The notes below the pieces were generated by a model. That model saw only the letters and a program-made list of their open reading frames with translations. It was not told where the DNA came from and ran no database searches. DNA of 64,000 nucleotides from Ancylostoma caninum (lineage: Eukaryota; Nematoda; Chromadorea; Rhabditida; Ancylostomatidae): contig JBAJFG010000309.1 of assembly GCA_037903475.1 (NCBI GenBank), forward strand, positions 1,426,001 to 1,490,000, in the 5' to 3' direction. The translations under genes were made by a program, and so were the position numbers. Below, in pieces: positions 1-13,528 of this stretch (position 1 is its first letter; the number at the start of each line of letters is the position of its first letter).

Positions 1-1
1 T

Positions 2-3000
2 CGACAGGTCACCATGAATCCATCAATGTTGTCCGAGGAAAGGGGATGGGAACTCATTTGGTTGGCAACAGGTCTATTTGCGCCGAGCACCAGTTTGATG
101 AAAGAGGTGATTGTTCGCACTGATAAATGGCTAGGAGATCACGTTTTGTATAAAATCTTGTAGTGTAGTTCCCAGACGTGCCCGGAAATAGAGTAGCCAT
201 CAAATAGAGGGATTCCTGGAAGGTTGCCTATACACTTCCAGCCGGTTTAGAACAGTTGCGGCACAAACATTAGGACATTTGCCTTATCTTGCCCTCTCTA
301 ACTATTGTAACGACACCAGCAGGTGAAAAGTACCAATCCTTGCGTGGAAACTCGTCCATTTTGAAGTTCTGGGTACACTAAGACCTCTTACAATCTATGC
401 AACCGAGTCACCTTTGGGATACATAGAGGGTACAATTACTTGAGCAATGCAGGTAAGTTTTTCACAGGAAATTTGTTCCAAAATTGGGTAGAAAGACGTG
501 GCACACGCAAAAAGACACAGCCAGTGGTGTTGGGGAACTAGGGCCCCGATCACCTCGGGGACCGAAAAGTAGAGAAAGAAAATGGCCAAAAGACCTCTTT
601 AAATACTAAATGATCAAATTGAAGGTTTGAAACCAGTAACAAAAAGAATGAAGCGAGTTTGTGCAAATTTTAGTCTATTTTATTGAATACTTTTGAAAAA
701 TTCGGCGATCTACAAGTAGTCGGGATGGACTGGTAGACAGACGTAGAAAATGACAAAATTTGTCAGCTTCTAGTCAGAAGGCTCATTCGCGTTTTTCAAA
801 AGAAAGAAAAAAAACCAAAATGGTTGCGAGAAATTAACCCTATTGAGGCAATCACAACTGAATTGAACTGAAAAAATAGATGCTGATATTACAGGTAATC
901 CAATTCTTCAAATCACGGCCACATCCAGTGGCTCACGACTGCCTAGCTAGGATAATGAAGATGAACAAGTATGTTCCAGGATGGTTAGGAAGTTGCTGGG
1001 ATGAAAAATCGTGAGAAAGAAAAAGTCCAAATTTTCAGAGGATGCTCTCGAAAATTCCCTCCACATCTCGTTGAAGTCGAAGCGATTCAGCACAAAACTA
1101 CGCAAATATTCCACAAAGTAAGAATGTTTCCTGCGTTGTAGAATTACTGCGAGAAAAGTGGCTGAACCATGAACGCAGTAATTTTCTCTGAGTGAAATGT
1201 ATCGTATGTTAGTGCTGATATCCTGGATAACTGGCTTATTCAGGTCTATTTCCCCGACCAATCAGATGAAGCAATAGAGGTGGAATCGTCGACGAGAGCT
1301 CGTGATTTTTGCCATCGGATAGCTCACAGACTGGCTTTGAAGAAGCGAGATGGATTCTCACTCTTTGTGAAGATAAAGGAAAAAGGTACTAGTTCGATAA
1401 CTGATAACTACCTTTGGGTAAAGTTTTACCGAGAATTCTCCACTGTTTCACGGGCTCAGAGCCACTACCGCAGAGTTCAAAACTTTTCACTTTATGTTTT
1501 CTTTTTGAGGGGTTCTAAAGGCTACACCATGGAAATGTCATAGCCACTTATGATTTTACTCCGTTTTCAGTACTAGCAGTACCAGAGAGCGAGTTCTTCT
1601 TCGACTTTGTACGTCAGCTATCGGACTGGATCCAGAACAACCACGCCTTGAAGGTAGGGACAATCATGACAACTACTCTGATAACTGTGCAGGACGAACG
1701 CAGACCAAACGGCGTAATGGTTCGGATGGAAACCCTAGCAGCAACGGTTGCCAGTTGCTGCCATCTTCCCCTCGATTGCTGCTCAATCTGTCGGCTCGTT
1801 AGCAGCAACTGCTGAGTGACGGCAGCAGTCAAGGGGAGGATGGCAGCAACTGGCAACCATTGCTGCTAGGGTTTCTACCCGAACCATTACGCCGTCCGAG
1901 CTGCGTTCGAGCTGCACAGTTATCAGAGTAACTACTACATTTAGGAATCACTACTACACTCACCTTAATGATCCAGATTTCCCTTTTTTCAGGAGACTCC
2001 ACTAATACCTGTGAACTACCAAGTCTTCTTCATGAGGAAATTATGGATGAACGTGAAACCGGGAGATGATCGAAATGCCGACTTGATATTCCATTACCAT
2101 CAGGTCGGTGTCGTGGAACGAAGTATCCACCACCTCCTAAAGTCGATAGATCCTTAATTTAAGGAATGTCCAAAGTACCTGCTCGGTTACCACAAGATCT
2201 CTAAGCAAGAGGCGATCGAACTGGGCGCTATCATCCTCAGGGCAATAACGAAGGACTCTAAGGTTTTGATTTACACCTTTCTTGTTTTTACCATAGCAGA
2301 GGCTTGGAAGCGCTATACAGAGAAAAACTTAAGCATTAATTTTCAAATTTCTCACATAAATAACAAATAAAGAAAACGAATAAATAAAGCCGATATCCTA
2401 ATAAATAAAGCCGATATCCTATCAGTGTTTATACTCCAGCAGTCAGCTTGAGAGCTAAAAAGTCCAAATTTGGAAACCAGCAATTTTGCTCAGCCACTGG
2501 CTCCCTTTAAGAACTTAGAAAGCTCCCACAACTTGGTTTTATTCTTATGATCCTTTTCAGAACGCTCCTCTAGCACAGATACCTCAACTCCTGAGTGAAT
2601 TGGTTCCGAAAGATATGATGAGGTTGTCGTCGACGAGCGAATGGAAAAAGGTTGAAATCTTTTTTTTTATTACTTTTTGGTGGTTTGAAAGGAATCTTCG
2701 GCTCATATTCCGTTTTTGTTTTATTTCCTACTCTTTCCTCTTAATTCTTGTGTACTTATAAGCGTTGGATAAACTTCGCTATTTCAGTTGATCTCGTCTG
2801 CATACGTAAAGGTCGAGCACCTGACATCAGACCAAGCAAAGATCGACTTCCTGACCTTGATAGCTAAGAAGGAGACGTTCGGTTCTGCTTTCTTCCCGGT
2901 ATGGTTTCTTTGTTCCATAAAATTCGTGAGTCTATCAAATTAAACTCTTTACTTGGACCTGGCAGTAATTCTTCTCTGGCGAAATTCCAGAGAACGAAGT

Positions 3001-4450
3001 CTTCTGTTCCTTTTATTCCCCGTCGCTGATGCAGTCGCCGCTCTCTTGCGCAACAAATCGATACGTATTGGAACCGCTGTCACTGCGCCGCAGCGGACGT
3101 ATGCGTTAGCTGGGGTTTAGCAGCAGCGTTAAGACAGACATTCTCCTGTAACGATCAGTGATAGATATGAACTAGCATAATTTTCTTATTTTCCTGGAGA
3201 AGTAGACGGGGTGAAATATGAAAAATGGCAGTTTTCGATGTCGAAAAAATGGGCGTGGCCTAGAAATGAAATAGTTTAATGAGCGAAAAAAATTTTGAAC
3301 TGGAGCTGTTAGTTTTAGGACAAAAAAGAACTAGTTACGCATGGCCCTACCCAGGCGTCCTTGATGTTCTAAACAAAGTTCAATATTTTTCCTTGTTTCA
3401 AACATGAAAAAATTTTTCAGGTTTCCCAGTACTCCGACTTGAGCTTACCTGACAAGTTACTGATTGCAATTAACCAGAATGGTGTACACCTTTATGATGC
3501 TGAATCAAAAGTACTAATAACGCAGGTGAGCATTTCTGGTTTATTTCCTGTTTATCGATTTTAGGCTTCGAAGCATATATATCCCCTTGCCAACGTAACC
3601 CTCATGCCAGTTTCGTGATTTTTAACCCCTCTACGTAGTTTGTGGAGACTGCAGAAATGAAGAAGGCAAAAGCGACCTCTCTACTTTTCTTACTTCTTTT
3701 CCGAGGGTTGTATCTTTGTGAGCGAAAAGGGGCGTGACCAGGCGACTCCGATTGGCGCTTGGCACCATCCATAATGTCTACCTGTTTGAACTCGTACATT
3801 ACGCATTAGGTGATACATCATGTATTCATCCATGGCGGCATACGGGTTCAAACAAGTGGGCGTGGCGAGCGGCCTGAATGCACCAATCAGAGCCGCATGG
3901 TTACGTCTCCTTCTCCTCACAATGGTAAACACCCCGCAAACTGCAGAAAGAAAAACATGCGTGTATTTAAATCTGGCGTAAAAGTTCTTTCTACCCCACC
4001 CACAGAGCAAAAATTCGAAATGAAGTTTTTAAGAAGGAAAAATGCAATATAAGGCGAGTGCTTTAACATCTCCTCCCTCCCCAACTACTACTCCTCTCCC
4101 CCTTCGCCTTCCTCCCCCACACCCCATCATCCTTCCTCCACCCTTCCACTGTTAAATCCACAGTACATTACAGTACCCATTCAACGTTATTTGCAATTGG
4201 ACGAGCGGTAACACGTACTTCAATATGACGGTGGGCAATGGAATAAGGAGTAGCGAAGGGAAGAAGCTTCTCCTTGACACCACTATGGTAAGCTTTCTCC
4301 ACAACGACGCCAGTAACTATTAAAGGGACCACCTTTTTCCTTCTTTAGGGTTACAAAATGGACGACCTGATCACATCGTACATATCAGTGCTCATCTCCG
4401 GTCAGACAATTCGTCCCAGCAGCACCTGGAAGCACGAGTCAGTGATTTGA
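2..4450 (+). CDS. hum-6: Unconventional myosin VII heavy chain, 3' end (MyTH4-FERM tail)
   Basis: The twelve exons are 2-106, 895-968, 1039-1117, 1244-1385, 1571-1653, 1993-2103, 2164-2262, 2561-2650, 2788-2898, 3421-3525, 4174-4287 and 4349-4450 (TGA). They join in frame to 404 residues, and the 5' part lies outside the window. Residues 1-86 finish the second MyTH4 domain ([10 protein letters not shown], then [21 protein letters not shown]). Residues 87-404 form the C-terminal FERM domain, with [50 protein letters not shown] and [13 protein letters not shown], in the same order as vertebrate MYO7A. Myosin VIIa is an actin motor whose MyTH4-FERM tail binds cargo and scaffold proteins; that role is family knowledge. 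Most introns are 60-800 bp, with a 646-bp intron before the penultimate exon. The residue-by-residue match makes myosin VII rather than myosin X or XV the best call. Confidence 0.95.
1670..1945. repeat. Inverted-repeat (fold-back) element in a hum-6 intron
   Basis: Two arms of about 105 bp (about 1670-1773 and 1836-1945) are reverse complements. Both carry GATAACTGTGCAG, GCGTAATGGTTCGG and TAGCAGCAA..TTGCCAGTTGCTGCC, around a GCTGC-rich loop. It fills most of the intron 1654-1992. No clear target duplication was found. Confidence 0.65.
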
Positions 4451-4680
4451 ACTGAGCTCGCATGCGTCCATCTACCTCGTCACTCCCGATCCCGATTGTC
4501 TTTCTACAGTGATTCCTCCGCAATGTGCCAATGTATCTTCCACAGTTCTTTCCATAATTCTGCTCCAGTACCATTCACTTTTCTTTACATGCGCACTTCA
4601 TTTCAAATGATTTATTTCAGTTGCACTATGACAGAATTAACTATGTAATAAGTTGTTATGACATTGTTTATTTATTAGAA

Positions 4681-4686
4681 AATAAA
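4681..4686 (+). promoter_or_regulatory. Candidate polyadenylation signal of hum-6
   Basis: AATAAA lies 231 bases after the hum-6 stop, a plausible 3' UTR length for a nematode. The surrounding run is A-rich, so a chance match is possible. Confidence 0.35.
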
Positions 4687-5556
4687 AATAAAAACACTGT
4701 GAGTAATGTTGGATTTCTCACACTAAGGAAACAACAGATGCATGACCCTAGACGATGGGACGCTTTGTTCACAACGTTCCAAAATCTGAGCTTATTGCTG
4801 TTGTTCATCCAATTATTTGGTGCTTTGATCTCAGATGGATCTTTCATATGCAAAAAAAACTGTAAAAACTAGCAACTACGAAAAATCGAATGGAAAGGTT
4901 AGGAAGACCTCAGTGCACATTTATCTAGCACGCCCTTTTATGGATAGCTAAAGCATTATTGTCTTACACTGCAATTAATTTTCCTCTCAAGATTCTGATA
5001 CATATCAGGGATAACTCTGAGGAGGCGATGGTTTGCAGAATAAAAAAAAAACATAAACTGACCCAAGCCTTTTTGGAAAAAGTTGGAAAGGCGCATCAGC
5101 GACGAGTGCGTAGATAGCAGCTGCCCGATGGGTAACCCACAAACCATGTGTGCTACTGTAACGTTTACTTGTACCCCACTGATCGTTTCCCGACATCGTT
5201 TCTCGCTCAAATTCCTGGAAAACTCATTCGAACACCCGTGTAAATCCCTAGAGAAGAGAACAAAATTCATGACTTCTGAAGCGTCTTTCACTACTCCGTT
5301 TATTTGTCTTTTTCATCTGAAACAGCGCTGAAATCTTGGAATTGAATAGATACTGTGTTCATTACGGAAACTTTTCAGACTGCTCTCGTAGTCCATAGGA
5401 ACGAAACCTTAGAGTCAGCACATGCCCAAATCTTCATTTTCGGGATTTTTGCCACATCTTCCAGTTTCCATGGAGTGGGTGTAGATCTGACATGCTAATG
5501 TAAAATTATGTAAAATTAAGTGAAGTTATGGAACACGGGAGGAATTAAAAAGTGCA

Positions 5557-6001
5557 GCACTATTCCATATTAGGGGCTCCAAAATTTTGAAGAAAAATTT
5601 TCCGCCAGAACTTTGTATAGGGAGAAGGGGAGGGGGTTATTTGAGGTGATGAACACGAATATCGTATCCATTTCGTACCGTAGCGCCATTTTTGTTGGGT
5701 TACAGTAGGCATACTGTAGAAATTTGACAGAAGTTACCGATTTCGTCAGAAAAATGACAGTTTCATGCAGACTGATGTTGATATTCGTGATCAGCACCTG
5801 AAATTACCCGCTTCTGCAAAATGTGAGAGGATTCTGTGAGATACGGCAGATACCGTATACTTGCCGTAACCCTATAAAAATGGGGTTACGGTACAAAATG
5901 AATACGGTATTCGTGTTCAGCACCTCGAAGATCCCCCTAGCGCAAAGTTTCGGCGAAAAAATTCTCCTGAAAAATTTAGGGCCCCTAATGTGGAATAGTG
6001 C
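5557..6001. mobile_element. MITE-like element with long inverted ends
   Basis: The left end GCACTATTCCATATTAGGGG is answered at the right by CCCCTAATGTGGAATAGTGC. The arms stay similar for about 150 bp each; both contain an AAATTTT run and a CGTAACC..GGTTACGGTAC-like segment. The internal phrase CGTGTTCAGCACCTC recurs near 33995 and, diverged and inverted, near 53715, so a family is present. No transposase is encoded. Confidence 0.6.
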
Positions 6002-6663
6002 CTTTTCTCGGTAGTTTTTCATTCTACAATTAACAATCAAGCGAACCTCATGGTCTGCTACAACGGCGAGAATTCCAGTGCAAGCAACGCGGTCGCGCTG
6101 CTTGCTTCACAAATCCGCTAGGACTTCATTTCCATCGACACACACACTGTATAATATTTGAGCGTCGAACTTGGACTACTTGGATACCCGAATAAGCGCA
6201 GTCTTGGAGAAGAAGGCACTTTCTGAGGGCCAAATTCTGTTCCAGTGAGCAACTTTCTGGAATACCTGAGTGAATGCAACTTCTGAGAATTCTGAGTGGT
6301 AGATTCGGTTAAATATTTGAGTTTTTGAAGTTTCCAGATGGCCAAAAAGGCGAAAAATTGTGCTCCCTCCTAAATCAGAGAGTCTTTTGGTCTAAAAATC
6401 AATTTCTTTGAAACCAACCCATCATTTACACATAAAGATGCAGGGATTGTAGCAGTGAATCTGATTAGAAGGACTCGTTGCCCAGTGGTACCCATCAAGT
6501 CGCGCTCTTTCTCACATCTCAATAGGACAATGATGAGAGGGTGAACCAGCTGCCCTATCAAATGAACCCCGGGGAGATCCAAGCAAACACTGACATAGTT
6601 ACCGGTTGGTATGAGGTTAGCAAGCCAATCTTTACGTCCTGCGTCTCTTGGTATTAGGCAATC

Positions 6664-6845
6664 TACAGTCCTTGTCGAAAAGATAGACGGATTGCGCGTG
6701 CGGTTTCATATCGTCGCGGCCGCAGAATCGTGTTGGGACCTACTGCACCCTCTCACTTAGAGCACTCTCTCTCCGCATCCATCGTTCGGGTCCCACCGCG
6801 TTTCCGCAGTCACGGAATCCGTCTATCTTTTCGACAAGGACTGTA
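6664..6845. mobile_element. Tc1/mariner-type MITE, family TACAGTCCTTGTC, copy 1
   Basis: It is bounded by TA dinucleotides. The left end TACAGTCCTTGTCGAAAAGA is the reverse complement of the right end TCTTTTCGACAAGGACTGTA. The GC-rich interior (GGGACC..CTCTCACTTAGAGCACTCTC) is itself partly palindromic. Related copies lie at 10057-10233 and 16376-16557, with a worn one near 15545-15690. TA target use is typical of Tc1/mariner. Confidence 0.8.
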
Positions 6846-8104
6846 CATATACGATGACCAGTAATGCTAATCTCGATAGGTTTGCTTCTTTATCGTCTTG
6901 TGAATCCCGCTCCTGCAGGAATTACGCTATATTTCTACAGAAATCATGTCTTTCACTTGGCAGCGAAGTTACCACGCTCGAAATTCAATTTAAAGGGCGC
7001 GGATCACAGTAGCCGAAATCAACGGTGTGGATTCGTGTGATTTCTGCTATTTTAACATCTTCTTCTTGGTGACCAGTGCCGTAGCCAGACGTCACTGACA
7101 TGAGATTTTCATGGATCATCTAAAATAGAAGTCAAAGACGGTGAGGATTGCTTGAGAAGTCTACTTCTAATGCACAAAATGATTAGTTCAGTACGGTCAG
7201 TAGGTGGTCTTACCATAACTTCTAGACGAAGAATTAAAAGTGTTAAATGCACAACGATGTAAAACATGAGCAAAGAATTGATCACGGTTTATTGAAAGTC
7301 GAATCGTCTACCTGTGAAGATTTTGAGATGAGAGAGGGTGGTTTGAATTGAAATGACGGTGGTACCGCCTGCTCATCGAACTGAACTTTTCATCTTGTTT
7401 CTAACGTCATGTGAAGGTGAGCTCTGAGAGAATCCAGTGCAGCAAGACTCTAGTACGCGGCGGAAAGCAGGGGGTTGTTCACTTTGCCCGAGATTGTTCC
7501 CACGTCGCTCCAAATGACGCTGAACGGCAGGCGTTCGCTCGATGTTACGTGACACGAATTGATAAACTTTGTGAATGATGCCGAAGGTGTGCGTGTTTGT
7601 GTCCGTCTCTGGGTCAATCGCGCTAATTGTCTCTGGTCGAGAAATCATTATTTCGCTAGCGTTTTTGCTTTCTATTTCTGAACTTTTTTCATTCGTTGTT
7701 GATTTCCAGTTCGGCTGATTAGATCGTCTTCGACTATAATCCGGTTTCAAACTTGTTGCTGGCGCTTGAAGTAACTACTTTTTTATTCAATCAATATTTC
7801 TGAAAATTCGGTCAATCGAGGTGAATGAGCACCGCGGATCCTGCTCTCCGTAGGTTTTATTACTGCTTTTCTCTTTTTATTGTCTTCGCTTATACATGGT
7901 TCCTTTCTGGTGTAGAATAGTAAGTAAAACTTACACTTGTTTTCGAAAAATGACTTGAAATTTCCTTGGAAATGTGAGGAAAGCAGTGTGCATGTCATTG
8001 GTTTCAAAAAATAGCACAGTATTTCACCAAGTTGTGGGGGTTTACATTTTCTTGCAGAACCCAACATTCTACTCGTACTTTTAACGGGTGATTTCATATC
8101 GCAG

Positions 8105-11100
8105 CGATTTTTAGCTGAAAGTGCCGATTCTTCTCCTGGAGATGTCGCCGAAGATTGGGAAAATGACGAAGCAAGTGAGAGCATGGAAAAGCAGCTCAGC
8201 GAACGATTTAAGCAGGTATTTGTGGACACTGGTCTCCTTTTTCATTTTTCTATTGCCCTTTTGCTCCTAGCATTTTGAAACGCGCGTAGTTTTTGGTTTT
8301 TTTTTCTTCTCCATAAGACTTCGATGCTACCACGCAAAATCGTGGTGCTAAAAATCAAAATCAAAGAAAATCAGCTGTAGCACAAAGGAGCAAACAGGGA
8401 CGCCGATAAAACCTGTGTGTTTTCCAGTCGGTTTGCTAGCACATGGTTCCAATTTTATGCTGTTAGCTATGGGCAAAGGCTGGCGATTTCATTGCATATA
8501 TTAAATTTGGCAAAATTTCAACCTCAAACTTGATGAAACCAACTTGAGAAGGGACGGCGAAAAAGACATGTAGGCTACCCTCACGTTATTATTGTTAGCG
8601 ATGAGTATGACATAACTTGCGGATACGCGTTGGTATACTCAACCACTCGACAAACAGAATTATAAAAGGTGACTCGGGATCGGACTCGCATTCCTTAGGA
8701 ATTCTAGCCTGGACCTCTCCTTAGAGGGTTATTCGATTCCCTGGTCGCACTTATTTTCTATCCTAGCGCCGTTTTCATAAGTTTACGGTGGGAATAATGT
8801 AGAAGATTGTGCAATCTTCGACAAGGAAATCGAAGTGATGGCAGTGTCAGATGCTGTAGCCTGGCTAACATAAGTGGTGTTACAGTACAAAGTGGCTACG
8901 ATTCTCAAGTTTATCACATTTATTAACCCTTTCATCAATTATTGAATAAATTTCTGGGATTTTCCGAGCAGAAGGGCGGGAAAGTGCCTGATCAGACTGC
9001 CACTTTCTCGCCAGAATTCATATTTTCTCTTTGTTTCTTATTGTGATCTCACTACATCTTTACGGACGTGATTAAGATAGAAAACTACGTCGATTTCCGT
9101 GATCAGCCCATCGAATAACCCCCTAAAGTGAGGTCCAAGCTAGAATTCCTAAAGAATGCGAGTCCGATCCCGAGTCACCTTTTGCAATTCTGTTCGACAC
9201 TCACACACATCGTGTCCATGTCGCATCATTCGTTTCGGATCTGCCGCGCATTTTGGGTGCATCATACAAGAGTTTTTTTTTCAATTTCAATTCAAAACAA
9301 ATTCGCAACAATCATCTCGGTGCATTTTATACATCATCTTGAGCTTTGATGTTGTATGCAGTTATAGTTATTGTAGTTTCATCACCCCGCGTTTGTCTAG
9401 TCAACCTAGTTATTTATTTACGAGGTTGATACCTTCTTCAAACTTTGCACCCCAGGATTTAAATATATGCATGCATTTTGGAGCATTTTGTTGGTTTCAT
9501 TAGCGCCAAAACTATTTTGATTTTCTAACGGTAAGTGCTACGAAGCAGTACCAGCTATTATAGCGAGAAAGTCTTGTCTCCTCTGTATTTTCTTCTTTTG
9601 ATGTCTTTAATATTTAGACGAATCAATAACGCGCGGCGCGGCGCGCAATTTATGTTGAAGAAGTAGAAGTTTACTTTCATTTTGAATGGCTGCTACTATG
9701 AACGGCAGTTGTTATTCGACTGCAGAGGAAGAAGTCTGTAACGAGTCAATGGTGTGGTGCGGCAGAACATTTGAGCACCGTGATTCTCGTGCGTATCCTC
9801 CGAGAATTGCTTTTCTCGCACCGCTGTTTCTTGTGCTATATATGTTTGGAGTAGAGTACTACTGACGAAAATAATGGCAACATTAACGGTAACGCAGAAA
9901 AATCACGAAGCTCAAATGTGAAGCGCTACACCAGTAGTGCGTCGCGATTCTCCGTCGGCTGTAGTGCCTCAGCGGTTTGAATTCACTGTGTCGCCCGTGC
10001 AATTGTCTAATTGAATAATTGTCAACTGTGCCCTGAGGTCTGTGAAGATTAACAAGTACAGTCCTTGTCAAAGAGACGGCTTGAGCTTGCGGTTTCATGG
10101 CGTCGCGGCCACCAATTGTGGCGAGACCTACTCGACCCTCTCACTTGGAGCATGCTCTCTCCGCATTCATCGCTCAGGTCCCACCGCGGTTCTATAGTCA
10201 CGGAATCAGTTTATCTTTTTGAGAAGGACTGTAGCATAAGGTCTTTCTTACGTTTGCTGGATGGCTGACTATGTAACCTCTGGTGTTTCGGCACCACATC
10301 ATTGCTTCTTACCGTTGCCCTGCAATGCAGGCTGCATGGGATTTTTTTCTCGACTTTTATTTGGAACTTTAACGTGAAAGTATCCCCACCTCATCCCGCC
10401 TGCGATCATGGTTTCAGCATCTCGAACCATTCTTCCCTTACTTATTGTCTTACATCTATCCCTAGTGCGCATTCTTCTTCTATTTGTCATAGAAATACTC
10501 AGTGACATTTCCAAAAATCCGCATAATAATAAGATTCCCTGTCCACATACCGCTTTCAGGTACGCATATTGCAAAGGGCACAAGCTGACAAAGAAGCACG
10601 TAAGGAAAAGGCAGCGAGATGTCAGGAGGAAGCTCGGCTAAAGTGAGTTGAAGTCCATATCCATCCGTATTGCCTTGTTGCATTATGTTATCTTCGACTT
10701 GTTTTCAGTCCGTCGCTGATTCCAACACCATCAGTGGTGCCTGCAGGTCCTGGAGGTGCCCCACCGGCTCCTGTCAGGATTTTGAGACGTCCGGAAAGCA
10801 GCGAAAAAATACGTGAAGAAAAAATACAGGCACAGAGAGCCAAAGCAGAGGAAGCAGCCAGGAATCAACTTACTCCTGAGGTTATAGCAGTGTATTACCA
10901 CAAAATACTTAGCCTTTAGCTGCCATATTTTTATCAGCAGGCATATTTTTATTTTACAGCAAAAGGAAGCCTTATATGTGAAAGCACGTGATCGTATTAT
11001 GGGTCCTGAGTACAAGCCGGATAACACACAATGTGCTCAGAATGTTGCTATTGTTAGCAGGTGATTACGCCGTTTTATTCCTTATACGCTGGTGGTTTTG

Positions 11101-13528
11101 CAGCTAAGTTTAATATGGCTCCTTTTTGTCGTTGGCCTTAACGGGATGTACTCGTCCAGCATGCATTATCACTGAATCCAAAACTATTCTTTGAACTCGA
11201 ATCTCTGCGAAAACTTACATTTTGCATGAGATTGAGCATTCTGGAACTCCTGTGATCAATCTCTCAATAGAATTAAACAGATTTTGTCAAGTGTACCACA
11301 TTAGACACTCTCCATCAGTTCAATTTTCCCTTTCTTCTATAAGTAAGATGCACTTTGAGTGTGGATGTGATCTTGAACAGTTTGAAAGGGTTCTTCATAA
11401 ATTAGGCATTTCACTTGCATGCAATCGTAATGTATATTTTCGTCTTTTCGTATCCATCGTGCTTTGAGTTAAGGGAGGCAGCAGTGACAAAAACTTTGGC
11501 TTTTGAAGTAACCCATTTACCATGTAATCGGTTACTGGTGTATCATAACAGTAACAGAGCACAATGGATTCAAACCTACGTGCGGCGATTTTGTCGTGGG
11601 CGCTGATGTTAGAGGGGATTTTTGGTGTCCGTCCCCGCCAACTTTCGCGGGCTCGTCTACATGCACCAGCTCGTACGACTTCCGCGTTGTGGGACTCACG
11701 AGTGTCAAGGGAGCCCGACAAGGCACATGGAAAACAACACCTCATTTTCGTGGATTCCACACTATTTCGTTCCTAGATAAGAGTGCAATGTTTTTCAAAA
11801 CCTTGGAATTGGCGAAGTCTCTGTACGAAGATTTTCGTGAGTGCTACCTTTTATACGCGCCGTTTTTGATAGGTAACATTCAGCAAGTTATATAACACGT
11901 TACATTTTGCACATATCCTGCTTTGTTATGATTCTCTTTAAAAAGTGATCACTGCCGATATTTCTAGAACTCATTTAACATGTAACTTGATTTCAGTTGA
12001 AATTGTTATTGTTGTCGTTTTTCTCTTTCAGGTGCAAATCGCCGGAGCAGATCCGTGTTCCCCGTTTCACTGACTTGCCATTAGCAGGGCCACCGTTGGA
12101 TGGTACTTTAGGAGGGCCCATCATGATAGCTCCTATGGCAAACGTGCAAGGGGTTGCTCCGCCGTCCGCAATTCCTGCATCCCTTCAGCAGAAGCAGCAG
12201 ACTTCTCAGCAGAAGCCGGCGTCTCTGCTCACAATGTCCAGCCCACCTGTGGGATTGCCAATTCAGAAGCCAAATACCATTGGTCAACAGGTTGATGTGA
12301 TTGCTCAACAACAGCCTTGTATGGTTACCTCTCCACCTCCCTCGCAGCAGCCGATAAACGCATATCCGCAGTACGTGATCGCCCAACCTCAACAACATAT
12401 ACCATATGCCATGACCATAGGTGCAAAACAGGTTGGTTGAGTCTATTTTGGATGTAAACTTCATAGAAGATTCAACTATATCGTTACATACCAATGGGCG
12501 AGGGAAGAAAATACATTCCGAGTGAAGAATTTTAAACAGAAACTCTTGCTTTGAGGAAATGCTTCATGCATCTCAGTTATTTCTGTGCTTAGCTTTACGG
12601 TTGTTTCTGTGGGAAATCAGCTCAAAATATAATATTTTCTCTAGAGGGAATGAAACCCATCCACTAGCAATCACGTTAAAAGTGCTACTGCGGCTTGTTC
12701 TTCTTCACCGATTTGTTGTAGCTGTTCTCTCTTTAAGCAGTTCTGTTTTTAGATTTGCCAATCCGCTGCGAAGTACTGAATGAGAAGTAGTGGATGTTTC
12801 CTTTTAGCGCTAGAAAACAGCAACTTGTTTTTCCCTACCTTCTGCTTGGATTAGTTATCCCGGGTAGAGTGCCGCACTAGTACTTAAATACGCCAACCAC
12901 GGCAAGTACGCTGTGAGGAGAAAGATCCTTTCGCTTGTCCATTATCGCGTCCCGAAGTTTCTTTGCAGTGCTCAGAAGCGCGCTGACGTGGTGCAGTAAA
13001 TAATTAAATGACTTGACCTCTCAAGCATACTAAATTTCGATTGAGTCGTTTCATTTTAGACCATGGTGCCGCCATACATCGACACAACACGTCCACCTCC
13101 AGCCATGGCACTGCCTTCTATGGCTATAAATCCGCAGATAGCTTTATCATCGGCCGGAATGCCGGTGGCTCCTCCTCCAGGGATGAGACAAGGCTACTAC
13201 AATCCACAGAATGTGGTACACAATCCTGCTCAATACCAAATGCGTCACGCTGTACCTCAACAACAACAACAACAACAACAACAGTCCAGTTTACCATATG
13301 GGTGAGTTCTTAACACTTAGTGATTCACAATCCTGCAGTGCTTTCTTCTTTTTATTTATTTGAACACAAATACCTAGGCCAAATGTCATGTCAATATACC
13401 CTCCGGGGAGTTTGACAGCAGCGATGCGTGGAACTGCGGAGCCGAGCTGCAGTGCACCAGTGGTTGTTGGTAACACCCCACATCAAAGAAAAGGTAGAAG
13501 GAGTCGAAACAAGCGAGATAACCAATAA
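8105..13528 (+). CDS. szy-20: SUZ/SUZ-C domain RNA-binding protein (SZY-20/SZRD1 type)
   Basis: The exons are 8105-8215 (the acceptor could instead be at 8115), 10560-10642, 10709-10880, 10960-11060, 12032-12431, 13060-13301 and 13378-13528 (TAA). They join in frame to 419 residues. The first exon has AEDWENDEASESMEKQLSERF, echoing the acidic VAESWEE N-terminus of SZRD1. Then come VRILQRAQADKEARKEKAAR and PVRILRRPESSEKIREEKI. The SUZ region follows at about residues 85-145 (QKEALYVKARDRIMGPEY), then a SUZ-C-like stretch near 160-180 (DLPLAGPPLDGTLGGP). The rest is a long Pro/Gln-rich tail with nine Gln at about 356-364 and a basic end, GRRSRNKRDNQ. C. elegans SZY-20 is an RNA-binding regulator of centrosome size. 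No start codon is in the first exon, so an upstream initiator exon is missing from this model. Intron 1 holds two MITEs. Confidence 0.85.
8646..9201. mobile_element. TIR element in szy-20 intron 1
   Basis: The left end ACTCGACAAACAGAATT..AAAAGGTGACTCGGGATCGG is mirrored at the right by CCGATCCCGAGTCACCTTTTGCAATTCTGTTCGA. Homology continues inward (GACTCGCATTC, GGTTATTCGAT) for about 90 bp. It has no coding capacity, and a target duplication is not clear. Confidence 0.65.
10057..10233. mobile_element. TACAGTCCTTGTC MITE, copy 2, in szy-20 intron 1
   Basis: It begins TACAGTCCTTGTCAAAGAGA and ends TTTTTGAGAAGGACTGTA, with TA at both ends. The interior matches copy 1 (CTCGACCCTCTCACTTGGAGCATGC). 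It lies about 330 bp before szy-20 exon 2. The short ORFs across it are read-through of the repeat. Confidence 0.8.

Larger units (their letters stand above)
4451..8104. other. Intergenic stretch between hum-6 and szy-20
   Basis: I see no coding exon here. It contains two MITE-like elements, listed separately at 5557-6001 and 6664-6845. The rest is unremarkable AT-rich sequence. The first exon, or trans-splice acceptor, of the downstream gene should lie toward its right end but could not be identified. Confidence 0.5.

Noticed and set aside
9960..10270. Short + frame with DLLDPLTWSMLSPHSS
   Set aside because: The same peptide-like text appears at every TACAGTCCTTGTC MITE copy, so it is repeat read-through.
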